This document shows, in pieces, positions 16,473-24,313 of a DNA stretch of 64,000 bases. The stretch lies in NCBI RefSeq assembly GCF_900100955.1, contig NZ_FNCC01000005.1, forward strand, positions 434,001-498,000, written 5' to 3'. The DNA is from Lentzea fradiae. Its GTDB lineage: Bacteria > Actinomycetota > Actinomycetes > Mycobacteriales > Pseudonocardiaceae. A program made the position numbers and the translations under genes. Each line of letters opens with the position of its first letter. Position 1 is the stretch's first letter. The notes beneath the pieces were generated by a model. The model ran no database searches. It was given only the letters and a program-made list of their open reading frames with translations, and was not told where the DNA came from.

Positions 16473-17822
16473 TCAGAGCAGGCTCGACACCCGCGCGTGC
16501 AGGGTGTCGACGTAGTCCTCCGACTCCGGCTTCATCAGCACGCTGCGCAGCACCCTGGCCCCGTCCGCGTCGGCCTCCACCCGCGGGTGCCGCGCCGCGA
16601 ACGCCGCCTTCGACGCCCGTGCCACGCTCAGGAAGACAGGGTCGACGGCGGCGTTCATGCCGGTCTGCATCACCCGGTGGGACGCGGCGTCCACGGCCGA
16701 CAGGCTCAGCGGGGTCGTGCGGGGGAAGTACGTGACGATGTCCAGGTCGGGCTCCTGGTAGAGCTCCAGCCCTTCGGACTCGCGGATCATCGACGCCCAC
16801 CGCACGGCCGCGCGCCGTCCCGCCGCCAGCACCTCGCCCAGCCCGTCGCGGGTCAGCGGCAGCAGCCGCAGCGTCAGCCACAGGCCCGCCGCGGCCGCCC
16901 CGGCCCGTGAGCACTCCAGGCTGATCTCGCCCAGGTGCAGCTCGTCGGACGTGAAGTAGGTGTACGGCGAATCGTGCAGGTAGAAGCGTCCGACGGAGGC
17001 GTCGCGGAACAGCACGGCGCCGCAGCCGTAGGGCTGGAGGCCGTGCTTGTGCGGATCGACCACCACGGAGTCGCACGAGGCGATGGCCTGCCACGGCTCC
17101 GGAGCCAGGTCTGTGCCCGCCAGCAGGGTGAAGAACCCGCCGTACGCCCCGTCCACGTGCACCCGCGCGTCGTAACGGCGTGCGACGTCCAGCACGAGAT
17201 GCACCGGTTCGATGGCACCCAATGCGGTGGTTCCTGGCGTGACCACGACCGTTCCGACCTTGCCGGTCTTCAGGAGTTCTTCGAGAGCGTCCAGGTCCAT
17301 GCGTCCGCGGCCGTCCACGGCGACGGGGAACGCCTCCACGCTGAGCACCCCGCACATGCGCGAATGGGTGTAGTGGGCCTCGGAGGAGTAGGCGACGCCC
17401 TTGTCCGGGTGCAGGGACCGGGCGACGAACAGCGCCTCCAGGTTCGCGATCGTGCCGCTGGAGGTCAGGTGGCCGAGGTGACCCTCGCCGTAGCCGAACA
17501 TCGTCGCCAGGTCAGCGACCACCTCGCGTTCCATCGTGGCGGTCGCGGGACCGCCGTCGAGCGCGTGGTTGTTCGGGTTGACCAGCATCGCCGACAGGTA
17601 GCCCACGACGGCCGCGGGGTGCGGCGGCTTGAGCATCTGGCCCGCGTAGCGCGGGTGGAAGAACGGGTAGTTGTCGCGCAGCCGGTCCTGCAGCTCGGCG
17701 AGCGCGGAGCCGAAGAGCGTCGGATCGACCTGCAGCGAGGAGTGCGGCGTGAACGAGCCGTACTCGGCGGTCCACTTCTCGTGGTTGGCCAGCGCCTCGT
17801 TGAGCCAGTGCTGAAGGTCCAC
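16473..17822 (-). CDS. Group II PLP-dependent amino acid decarboxylase
   Basis: A PLP-dependent decarboxylase of the glutamate/aromatic-L-amino-acid (group II) family, 449 residues from the GTG at 17822. LTSSGTIANLEAL is the phosphate-binding region, VHVDGAYGGFF carries the PLP-contacting aspartate, and DPHKHGLQPYG holds the Schiff-base lysine near residue 259. A GTG 27 nt further upstream (17849) is an alternative, but a GGGG run lies only before 17822. Substrate specificity (tyrosine, tryptophan, glutamate or diaminobutyrate) cannot be told from these motifs. It is a single gene bounded by a strong terminator. Confidence 0.85.
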   Translation of the reverse strand: MDLQHWLNEALANHEKWTAEYGSFTPHSSLQVDPTLFGSALAELQDRLRDNYPFFHPRYAGQMLKPPHPAAVVGYLSAMLVNPNNHALDGGPATATMEREVVADLATMFGYGEGHLGHLTSSGTIANLEALFVARSLHPDKGVAYSSEAHYTHSRMCGVLSVEAFPVAVDGRGRMDLDALEELLKTGKVGTVVVTPGTTALGAIEPVHLVLDVARRYDARVHVDGAYGGFFTLLAGTDLAPEPWQAIASCDSVVVDPHKHGLQPYGCGAVLFRDASVGRFYLHDSPYTYFTSDELHLGEISLECSRAGAAAAGLWLTLRLLPLTRDGLGEVLAAGRRAAVRWASMIRESEGLELYQEPDLDIVTYFPRTTPLSLSAVDAASHRVMQTGMNAAVDPVFLSVARASKAAFAARHPRVEADADGARVLRSVLMKPESEDYVDTLHARVSSLL

Positions 17823-17884
17823 CGCGCACCCCACTAGTCCCCAGTTCACCCGGATGTTCGAATTTGGACGTTACGGCAGACGGG

Positions 17885-17918
17885 GGTGTGGTGACGAGGC
17901 GTCAGTTGTCACAACACC
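17885..17918. promoter_or_regulatory. Inverted repeat, candidate operator of the cobalt/nickel transporter
   Basis: GGTGTGGTGAC (17885-17895) and GTCACAACACC (17908-17918) form an inverted repeat matching at 10 of 11 positions with a 12-bp spacer. A further copy of the half, GGGTGTGAC, follows at 17919-17927. It is the only structured element in the spacer between the decarboxylase gene and cbiM, about 100 bp before cbiM. A metal-sensing repressor is a reasonable guess, but it could instead serve the decarboxylase promoter. Confidence 0.45.
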
Positions 17919-18000
17919 GGGTGTGACCGCGTGAGAACCACCTCCTTCCTGCAGTGAGATTGTTGTTGCACAGTTCTAGCCACAGCCGAGCCAGGGCAAT

Positions 18001-18006
18001 TAGCGT
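18001..18006 (+). promoter_or_regulatory. -10 hexamer of leaderless cbiM
   Basis: TAGCGT fits TANNNT and ends 8 nt before the ATG at 18015, with no Shine-Dalgarno in between. It supports that start over the internal ATG at 18030. Confidence 0.45.
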
Positions 18007-18014
18007 GATCAGAC

Positions 18015-18701
18015 ATGTCACCTGTTGCCATGCACATGAGCGACGGTCTGCTGAACGCGCCGGTCTCGGTCGTGTTCCTCGTCATCGCGGCCGTGGGAGT
18101 CGGCTTCGCGCTGGTGAAGGCCCGCGCCGACCTCGACGACCGCACGGCGCCGATGGCGGGCCTGGTGGCCACGTTCATCTTCGCCGTCCAGATGATCAAC
18201 TTCCCGATCCTGCCCGGCGCCTCCGGCCACCTGCTCGGCGGCGCGCTCGCGGCGATCCTGGTCGGCCCGTACGTCGGGGCGCTGTGCGTGACGATCGTGC
18301 TGGTCGTGCAGGCGCTGCTGTTCGCGGACGGCGGCCTCACCGCGCTGGGCGCGAACGTCACCAACATGGCGCTGATCGGCACGGCCGCGGGCTTCCTCGT
18401 CGCCGTTGCCCTGCGCAAGGTCGCCGAACGGGGCAAGGGCGGCCTCGCGGCCGTCGCGTTCACCTCGGCGTTCGTCAACACGCTGGTCGCCGCCACCGGC
18501 TTCGTCGTCGAGTACGCGATCGGCGGCGTCGGCGGGGTCGAGATCGGCAAGGTCGCGCTGCTGATGTGGGGCCTGCACGCGCTGATCGGCATCGGCGAGG
18601 GCCTGATCACCGCCGTGACCGTCACGTCGGTCGCGGCGATCCGCCCCGACCTGGTCCACCTGCTCAAGGGCAGCCGCAAGCCGCTGGAGGTGCGGTCGTG
18701 A
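18015..18701 (+). CDS. cbiM: ECF cobalt/nickel transporter substrate-binding subunit CbiM
   Basis: A 228-residue multipass protein, the S component of an energy-coupling-factor importer for Co2+ or Ni2+. MHMSDGLLNAPVS near the N-terminus matches the CbiM/NikM metal-binding opening (usually Met-His at positions 1-2), followed by about six hydrophobic helices and the conserved GANVTNMALIGT and FTSAFVNTL segments. If the protein must start Met-His, the ATG at 18030 would be the mature start; the upstream hexamer favours 18015, which would put five residues before it. Downstream genes for the PDGLE protein and the fused CbiQ-CbiO overlap by 1-4 bp, forming one operon. Confidence 0.92.
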   Translation: MSPVAMHMSDGLLNAPVSVVFLVIAAVGVGFALVKARADLDDRTAPMAGLVATFIFAVQMINFPILPGASGHLLGGALAAILVGPYVGALCVTIVLVVQALLFADGGLTALGANVTNMALIGTAAGFLVAVALRKVAERGKGGLAAVAFTSAFVNTLVAATGFVVEYAIGGVGGVEIGKVALLMWGLHALIGIGEGLITAVTVTSVAAIRPDLVHLLKGSRKPLEVRS

Positions 18702-18979
18702 AGAAGTTCTTCATCGGGTTCGCGGTGGTGTCCCTGCTGATCGCGGGCGTGCTGTCGTACTTCGCCTCGGGCGACCCGGACGGCCTGGACAAGACCGTCG
18801 AGGACACCGGCATCGCCGAGCACGCCCAGGAACACCCGCTGTCGGACACCGTGTTCGCCGACTACGCCGTGGGGGGCGACGACGCGTTCACCGGTCTCGC
18901 GGGCATCCTCGGCGTGGTCGTCGTGCTCGCGTTGTCGTTCGGCCTGTTCTGGTTCCTGCGCAAGCGCACGAACGTCTGA
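18698..18979 (+). CDS. PDGLE-domain (CbiN-like) transporter subunit
   Basis: A 93-residue protein with an N-terminal helix (VKKFFIGFAVVSLLIAGVL), the motif ASGDPDGLDKTVED that defines PDGLE-domain proteins, and a C-terminal helix (about 66-86). Such two-helix proteins replace CbiN in some cobalt/nickel ECF importers and aid metal loading of CbiM. The GTG overlaps the cbiM stop by 4 bp and its stop overlaps the next ATG by 1 bp. Confidence 0.85.
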   Translation: MKKFFIGFAVVSLLIAGVLSYFASGDPDGLDKTVEDTGIAEHAQEHPLSDTVFADYAVGGDDAFTGLAGILGVVVVLALSFGLFWFLRKRTNV

Positions 18980-20394
18980 TGGCGGGCGCCCACGACGTCC
19001 TGCACCACGCCGGCGACTCGCCGGTGCACCGCCTCGCGCCCCACGTGAAGATCCTGGTGGCGTTCGGGGCGGTGCTGGGCGTCGTGGCGACCCCGCGCAC
19101 GTGGTTCCCGCTGTTCGGGCTCTACCTGCTGCTGATCGTCGCGGTGTGGTCGGTGGCACGGGTGCCCGCGCTGTGGTTCGTGAAGCGCGCGGTCATCGAG
19201 GTGCCGTTCGTGGTGCTGGCGTTCCTGCTGCCGATCTTCGGCACGGACCCGCGCACCGACTTCCTGGGGTTCTCGGTGTCCGTCGAGGGCACGCTCGCGG
19301 GCTGGAACATCCTGGCCAAGGGCACGCTCGGCGTGCTGGTCAGCCTCACACTGGCCGCGACCACCGCCCCCGGCGAGCTGCTCAAGGGCCTGCAGACCCT
19401 GCGGGTGCCCGCGCCGCTGGTCATGATCGCCACTCTGATGCTCCGCTACGGCGAGGTCGTGGTGGGCGAGGCGAAACGGATGCGCGTCGCCCGCATCTCC
19501 CGCGGTGACGACCCGCGGTTCCTGTGGCAGGCGGGTGCCACCGCACGCGCGGTCGGCACGCTGTTCATCCGGTCCTACGAACGCGGAGAGAGGGTGCACC
19601 TCGCAATGGTGTCGCGCGGCTGGACGGGCAGTGCGGGAGGTTCGGCGACGATCGTGCCGGAGACCCCGGCCGCGCCCGCGCTGGAGGTCTCGAAGCTCGC
19701 CTTCGCCTACCCCGACGGCCACCAGGCGCTCTACGGCATCGACCTGCGGGTGGAACGCGGCGAGCGGGTGGCGGTGCTCGGCCCGAACGGCGCAGGCAAG
19801 ACGACGTTCGCCCTGCACCTCAACGGCGTGCACTCCGGCGGCTCCGGCACCGTGTCGATCGCCGGTCTCGAAGTCACCAAGAAGAACCTGCGCGAGATCC
19901 GCCGCCGCGTCGGCCTGGTCTTCCAGGACCCGGACGACCAGCTGTTCTGCCCGACCGTGGCCGAGGACGTGGCGTTCGGGCCGCGCAACTTCGGCATGTC
20001 CGACGTGGACGACCGGGTGGCGCGAGCGCTGCGGGCCGTCGGAATGGAGTCCGTCGCCGGCCGCTCGCCGCTGCACCTGTCCGGTGGTCAGCGCCGCCGC
20101 GTCGCGCTGGCGTCCGTGCTGGCCTGCGACCCCGAGATCCTGGTGCTGGACGAGCCGTCCGCGAACCTCGAACCCGTCGCCCGCCGCGAGCTGGCCGAGC
20201 TGCTGCTCTCGCTGGACCGCACGATGCTGATGGTCACGCACGACCTGCCGTTCGCGTTGCAGCTCTGCCCGCGCAGCGTGCTGGTCGACGACGGCGTGGT
20301 CGTCGCAGACGGTCCCACCCGCGAGATCCTCGCCGACGCCGACCTGCTCGCCCGGCACCGCCTGGAGCTGCCCTACGGCTTCCGGCTCGACTGA
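18979..20394 (+). CDS. Fused CbiQ-CbiO energy-coupling subunit
   Basis: One continuous 471-residue chain joins the two parts of the energy-coupling module. Residues 1-215 are the membrane T component (CbiQ), with the coupling motifs ARISRG (171-176) and AMVSRG (209-214). After a short linker (216-232), residues 233-471 are the CbiO ATPase: Walker A GPNGAGKTT (268-276), Q loop FQDPDDQLF, signature LSGGQRRR (367-374), Walker B ILVLDEP (387-393) and switch His in THDLP. These two subunits are normally separate proteins. The fusion is read without any frame change. The gene ends 22 bp inside the convergent TetR gene. Confidence 0.93.
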   Translation: MAGAHDVLHHAGDSPVHRLAPHVKILVAFGAVLGVVATPRTWFPLFGLYLLLIVAVWSVARVPALWFVKRAVIEVPFVVLAFLLPIFGTDPRTDFLGFSVSVEGTLAGWNILAKGTLGVLVSLTLAATTAPGELLKGLQTLRVPAPLVMIATLMLRYGEVVVGEAKRMRVARISRGDDPRFLWQAGATARAVGTLFIRSYERGERVHLAMVSRGWTGSAGGSATIVPETPAAPALEVSKLAFAYPDGHQALYGIDLRVERGERVAVLGPNGAGKTTFALHLNGVHSGGSGTVSIAGLEVTKKNLREIRRRVGLVFQDPDDQLFCPTVAEDVAFGPRNFGMSDVDDRVARALRAVGMESVAGRSPLHLSGGQRRRVALASVLACDPEILVLDEPSANLEPVARRELAELLLSLDRTMLMVTHDLPFALQLCPRSVLVDDGVVVADGPTREILADADLLARHRLELPYGFRLD

Positions 20395-20888
20395 AGCCCG
20401 GTCAGCACGATCTCCAGCAGCACGGCGGGGTTCGCGCCGTCGTGCAGGCTCTGCAACAGCCCCTTCATCAACGACACCAGGTCCTTCGTCGTGACGTCCC
20501 GACGCACGGCCCCGGCCTCCTGAGCCTGCGTCAGCAGCCCGCCCAGCGCGGCGTGCAGGTTGTCGCGCAGCTCTGACGGCACCGTGATCGCGTCGGACAG
20601 GTCCCGCTTCGCCGACGCCTCCTCCGCCATCCTGGCGAGGAACGCGAACAGCGCCTCGCCGGGGTCGTCCGCGGGTTCGGCGGCGGACGCGATCATGGCG
20701 GAGACGCGTGCGTCCGTGACGGCCTGGAACAGCGCCTGCTTCGTGGGGAAGTGGCGGTAAACCGTGCCGGGACCGACACCGGCCCGCGCCGCGATCTCGT
20801 CCAACGGCACGTCGAAGCCCTTCTCCGCGAACAGCTCTCGTGCCGCCACCAGCACCTTCTCGCGATTTCGCGCGGCATCGGCCCTCAT
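20373..20888 (-). CDS. TetR-family transcriptional regulator
   Basis: A 171-residue regulator. The N-terminal helix-turn-helix is clear: LVAARELFAEKGFDVPLDEIAARAGVG then GTVYRHFPTKQALF, the TetR signature. The C-terminal ligand domain is not diagnostic. ATG 20888 is chosen over an upstream in-frame TTG at 20897. It is convergent and overlaps the end of the CbiQ-CbiO gene by 22 bp, and it is divergent from the SnoaL-like gene at 20965, which with the following gene is its most likely target. Confidence 0.85.
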   Translation of the reverse strand: MRADAARNREKVLVAARELFAEKGFDVPLDEIAARAGVGPGTVYRHFPTKQALFQAVTDARVSAMIASAAEPADDPGEALFAFLARMAEEASAKRDLSDAITVPSELRDNLHAALGGLLTQAQEAGAVRRDVTTKDLVSLMKGLLQSLHDGANPAVLLEIVLTGLQSSRKP

Positions 20889-20964
20889 CGTTGCCAACCG
20901 GGGCGTGCGTTCCGCATCGTCATAACCGGGGTCACCGTTCCGATTCTAGAGATGGGGGCACGAC

Positions 20965-21381
20965 GTGGGACGCACACCGGCACAGATCGTGGAGCACGTC
21001 CGCAGGCAGGTGGCGGGGGAGCAGAGCCACGAGTCGTTCGCCGACATGTTCACCGAGGACGGCGTGATGGCCTACCGGTTCCCGGCACCGTTCCAGGAGC
21101 CGGAGATCAAGGGCCGCGACGCCATCCGCGCCTACTTCGACAAGATGAGAGGGGCACGGGTCCGCGACAGGATCGAGGTCCAGCACGTCGAGGCGATCAC
21201 CCGGCTCACCGACGACCCGGACGTCATCGTCACCGAGATCACCCACCGCGGCTGGTCCAAGGTGAAGCAGGACCACTACACGTTCACCGCCATCGGGATC
21301 ATCCACTTGCGTGACGGCGAGATCGCGCGCTACGACGACTACATGAACCCGTTGCTGCTTCAGGAACTCCTCGGCGCGTGA
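20965..21381 (+). CDS. SnoaL/NTF2-like protein
   Basis: A 138-residue protein of the SnoaL/ketosteroid-isomerase-like (NTF2) fold: an N-terminal helix pair, ADMFTEDGVMAYRFPAPFQ, the segment GRDAIRAYFDKM, and a C-terminal sheet ending IIHLRDGEIARYDDYMNPL. Such proteins are isomerases, cyclases or hydrolases for hydrophobic small molecules, but many are of unknown use. The last 4 bp overlap the GTG of the phosphotransferase-like gene. A divergent TetR regulator lies 76 bp away, suggesting an inducible unit. Confidence 0.8.
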   Translation: MGRTPAQIVEHVRRQVAGEQSHESFADMFTEDGVMAYRFPAPFQEPEIKGRDAIRAYFDKMRGARVRDRIEVQHVEAITRLTDDPDVIVTEITHRGWSKVKQDHYTFTAIGIIHLRDGEIARYDDYMNPLLLQELLGA

Positions 21382-22115
21382 CGCCGGACCTGCGGGCGTG
21401 GTGCGCTTCCTGGCCGGGAAGCGCACCGGCCGAGGTGTTCTACTCGCGGACCTCGCTCTCCTCGGTCCACGGCGTGCGGCTCGCCGACGGACGCGAGGTC
21501 TACGTCAAAGCCCGCGAGGACGACGGCCGCGCCCACTCCTGCCTGACAGCACAGGCGGTCCTGGCCGAACGCGGGTTCCCTTGCCCGCGCCCGATCACCC
21601 CGATCGTGCGGGTCGGCGGGCTGGCCGTGCACGCCGAAGCGGCGATCCCCGGCGGCGAGATGCTGCTGGGCTCCACGCCCTCTGCCGCCCGCCGCTACGC
21701 CGAGGTGTTCGCCCGGCTCATGGCGGCGCTGGCCGAGGTCCACGTCGGACCGCCGCTGCCGAACCCGCGCTGGTCCCGGTGGGACCACACCGATCAGGGG
21801 CCGTGGCCGTCGATCGGCTTCCTCGACGCACGGGACCAGAGCGAACGGCTCCTGGCCACCCGGTTGCCGGTTGTGCTGGGGCACTTGGACTTCGAGGCGC
21901 AGAACCTGCGCTGGCACGACGGCGAGGTGCTGGCCGTGCACGACTGGGACAGTCTCGGCTGCCAGCCGGAGGCCGCGATCGCCGGCGCGGCCGGGGCGGC
22001 GTTCGCCAACGCGTCACCGCCGGGGCTGGTGCCGGTCGGGAGCAAGGGGAGGAGCGGCTGCGGCTGGCCGGTGCCGGGTGACTTCTCCGAACCATGCGTC
22101 ACCTATGGTTCGGGG
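21378..22115 (+). pseudogene. Aminoglycoside/choline-phosphotransferase-like gene, C-terminally truncated
   Basis: The first 210 or so residues are a clear APH-like phosphotransferase: KAREDDG and GGEMLLGSTP in the N lobe, the catalytic GHLDFEAQNLRWHDGEVLAVHDWDSL with brenner-type HxDxxxxN and the metal-binding DWD. After AAIAGAAGAAFANASPPGLVP the similarity stops, whereas relatives continue for some 60 more residues. No stop codon follows; the frame passes through about 25 unrelated residues straight into the next gene's ATG at 22116 and ends with it at 22532. Other frames do not restore the missing end, so a deletion is more likely than one frameshift. It may still be made as a fusion protein. 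Confidence 0.6.
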
Positions 22116-22532
22116 ATGAGCCAGCCGATTCCGTTCGCCGACCTGAACTTCAAGCTCGCCGTCGTGCAGGAGCTGATGTACAACCAGGACCTGCTGCCGA
22201 AGTTCGACCTGCGCGAGTACGCCGCCGAGCAGGGCTTCACCTACGACGACGGCAGCTTCGAGGCGGTGCCCGAGGCGCTGGCCTACTTCGAGGCGCTGGA
22301 GGTCCCCGCCGAGCTGGCGGAGAAGATCACCGAGATCGAGATGGACGGCGGCAACGAGATCTACCTGGAGATCGCGCCGAACTGGGACGGCGAGGACAAC
22401 CTGTTCGACATCGCCGACTACGCCGACGTGCGGCACTTCCCGAACCTGAAGTCGATGACGCTGTTCTACTCGGGCAACGAGGAGACGCTGGAAGCCTTGC
22501 GTGCGAAGGGGATCGAGGCGGACTGGCTCTGA
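22116..22532 (+). CDS. DUF6892-like acidic protein
   Basis: A 138-residue, strongly acidic protein beginning MSQPIPFADLNFKLAVVQ, with PKFDLREYAAEQG, an ITEIEMDGGNEIYLEIAPNW segment and a closing block KSMTLFYSGNEETLEALRAKG. It resembles the DUF6892 family of uncharacterised proteins (recalled, not searched). Its ATG lies in frame with the truncated phosphotransferase upstream, so it may be translated alone or as the tail of a fusion. The upstream GGTTCGGGG is a poor ribosome site. It is the last gene before the convergent RDD gene. Confidence 0.65.
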   Translation: MSQPIPFADLNFKLAVVQELMYNQDLLPKFDLREYAAEQGFTYDDGSFEAVPEALAYFEALEVPAELAEKITEIEMDGGNEIYLEIAPNWDGEDNLFDIADYADVRHFPNLKSMTLFYSGNEETLEALRAKGIEADWL

Positions 22533-22539
22533 AGCCGGT

Positions 22540-23271
22540 TCAGCCTCCCGCGCGTCGCCGCCGTTCCGCCAGCACCGCCGCCAGGTACGGGTGCGGGTCG
22601 GTCTGCGGGGCGCGCGGCGACCGGATCGCCGCGCCCACGTCGTCCGCCAGCCGCACGCCCAGGTCGTACCGGGCCCGTTCGCTCAGCTCGGAGTGGCGGC
22701 CCAGGTACTGCCGGGCCGCGAGCACCAGGTCGTCGGGCAGCTGCGACAGGTCGAGGCCGGCCGCCCACTCCGCGAGCTCCGGCGGCATCCCGGCGAGCAC
22801 GACCTCCTTCTTCGGCGCCCGCGTGTGGATCACGACGGTGCCCGCGAGGTAGTCGCCGACCCGCTTGCCCTTGTCGGAGAACAACGACACGAACATCGCG
22901 ACCGCGCCGCCCAGCCCGAGCATCCAGAAGTCGACGACGAACCCGCCGAGCGCGCGCACCAGCGCCTGCCGGAAGCGGATCGCGCCGCCGTCGTCGCGCA
23001 CCACGCGCAGCCCCATGACCAGCTTGCCCAGCGACCGGCCGCGCGTCAGCGTCTCCACCGCCGTCGGGTAGCCGATCATCACGGCCACCGTCAGCGCCAG
23101 CGCGAACGCCGTCTGCAGCGCGCTGTCGAAGTCGGTGGGAGAGATCAGGAACACGAGCAGCAGCAGGCCGAACTGCACGGCCACGTCGAACACGAACGCG
23201 ATGGCCCTGCTCGCGAGCTTCGCCACGCGCAGGTCCAGAACTACGGCTTCACCGGTGACCAGGTCCCCCAC
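22540..23271 (-). CDS. RDD-family membrane protein
   Basis: A 243-residue protein with an RDD domain (about residues 10-150): LRVAKLASRAIAFVFDVAVQ carries the first Arg, GRSLGKLVMGLRVVRDD the typical middle, and FSDKGKRVGDYLAGT the Asp-containing end, among four or so membrane helices. The C-terminal 80 residues are soluble and charged. The GTG at 23271 is 20 bp from the divergent SpoIIM-like start, so the two share one tiny promoter region. In many actinobacteria RDD and SpoIIM genes border the MoxR/DUF58/DUF4129 cluster that here resumes at 27 kb. Confidence 0.85.
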   Translation of the reverse strand: MGDLVTGEAVVLDLRVAKLASRAIAFVFDVAVQFGLLLLVFLISPTDFDSALQTAFALALTVAVMIGYPTAVETLTRGRSLGKLVMGLRVVRDDGGAIRFRQALVRALGGFVVDFWMLGLGGAVAMFVSLFSDKGKRVGDYLAGTVVIHTRAPKKEVVLAGMPPELAEWAAGLDLSQLPDDLVLAARQYLGRHSELSERARYDLGVRLADDVGAAIRSPRAPQTDPHPYLAAVLAERRRRAGG

Positions 23272-23276
23272 CCGGA

Positions 23277-23282
23277 TAGTGT
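23277..23282 (+). promoter_or_regulatory. -10 hexamer of leaderless spoIIM-like gene
   Basis: TAGTGT (TANNNT) ends 8 nt before the GTG at 23291. Only 19 bp lie between the divergent start codons, leaving no room for conventional leaders. Confidence 0.45.
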
Positions 23283-23290
23283 GACTGATC

Positions 23291-24298
23291 GTGGATCTCG
23301 ACGTGTTCATCGGCCGCCACCGCGAGTCGTGGCAGCGCCTCGACGAGCTCGTGAAGCGCTCGGGCCGGTTGAGCGGTCCCGAGGCGGACGAGCTGGTCGA
23401 GCTGTACCAGCGCGTCACGACGCACCTGTCGACCGTGCGCAGCCAGGCCCCCGACCCGGCGACCGTCGAACGCCTCTCGTCCCTCGTCGCGGGCGCCCGC
23501 GCGGCGCTGACCGGCGCGCACACCCCGGCGTGGCGCGTGGTCACCCGCTTCTTCACCCACCGCCTGCCCGCCGCGATCTACCTGGGCTGGCGCTGGTGGG
23601 TGCCGGCGGGCCTCGCGTTCTACCTGGTCGTTGCCCTGGTCGGGGCGTGGATCGCGACGAACCCGGACGTGCAGGCCGCCATCGCCGCCCCCGACGAGAT
23701 CCGCGAGATGACCAAGGAGGGCGGCGCCTACGAGGCGTACTACTCCAGCGACCCGGCCGGGTCGTTCGCCGCGAAGGTGTGGACGAACAACGCCTGGATC
23801 GCCGCCGCCTGCCTGCTGCTGGGCGTGCTCTTCGCGATCCCGCCGATCTACCTGCTCCTCAGCAACGCCGTGAACGTCGCCCTCGGCGTCGGCCTGATGT
23901 TCGGCGCCGGTCGCGGCGGGCTGTTCCTCGGGCTGCTGGCGCCGCACGGGTTGCTGGAGCTGACGGCGGTGTTCGTCGCGGCGGGCATCGGCATGCGGCT
24001 GGGCTGGCAGGTCATCGACCCCGGCCCGCGCACCCGTGCCGCCGCGCTCGCCGCCGAAGGCCGTTCGGTGGTCGCCGTCGCGCTCGGACTCGTCGTGGTG
24101 CTGCTGGTGTCCGGTGTGCTGGAAGGGTTCGTGACGCCGTCCGGCCTGCCGACGTGGGCGCGCGTCGGCATCGGGGTCGTCGCCGAGGTGCTGTTCCTGC
24201 TCTACGTGTTCGTCATCGGCAGGCGGGCCGCGCGGCAGGGCGAGACCGGCGACGTCGAGGCGAGCGAACGCGAGGACGTCGCCCCCGTCACCGTCTGA
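23291..24298 (+). CDS. Stage II sporulation protein M-like (DUF95) membrane protein
   Basis: A 335-residue protein. An N-terminal soluble helical region (1-95) with FIGRHRESWQRLDEL is followed by at least five membrane helices, including WWVPAGLAFYLVVALVG, and the conserved NNAWIAAACLLLGVLFAIPP and LLSNAVNVALGVGL of the SpoIIM/DUF95 family. The name comes from Bacillus, where SpoIIM helps engulfment; in non-endospore-forming actinobacteria the function is unknown. It is divergently paired with an RDD protein. The acidic tail (TGDVEASEREDVAPV) is not conserved. Confidence 0.88.
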   Translation: MDLDVFIGRHRESWQRLDELVKRSGRLSGPEADELVELYQRVTTHLSTVRSQAPDPATVERLSSLVAGARAALTGAHTPAWRVVTRFFTHRLPAAIYLGWRWWVPAGLAFYLVVALVGAWIATNPDVQAAIAAPDEIREMTKEGGAYEAYYSSDPAGSFAAKVWTNNAWIAAACLLLGVLFAIPPIYLLLSNAVNVALGVGLMFGAGRGGLFLGLLAPHGLLELTAVFVAAGIGMRLGWQVIDPGPRTRAAALAAEGRSVVAVALGLVVVLLVSGVLEGFVTPSGLPTWARVGIGVVAEVLFLLYVFVIGRRAARQGETGDVEASEREDVAPVTV

Positions 24299-24313
24299 GC
24301 CCGGCCGCGCCGG

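Noticed and set aside
17850..18014. Cobalamin riboswitch before cbiM
   Set aside because: The spacer is only about 190 bp and shows no convincing B12 box or conserved core.
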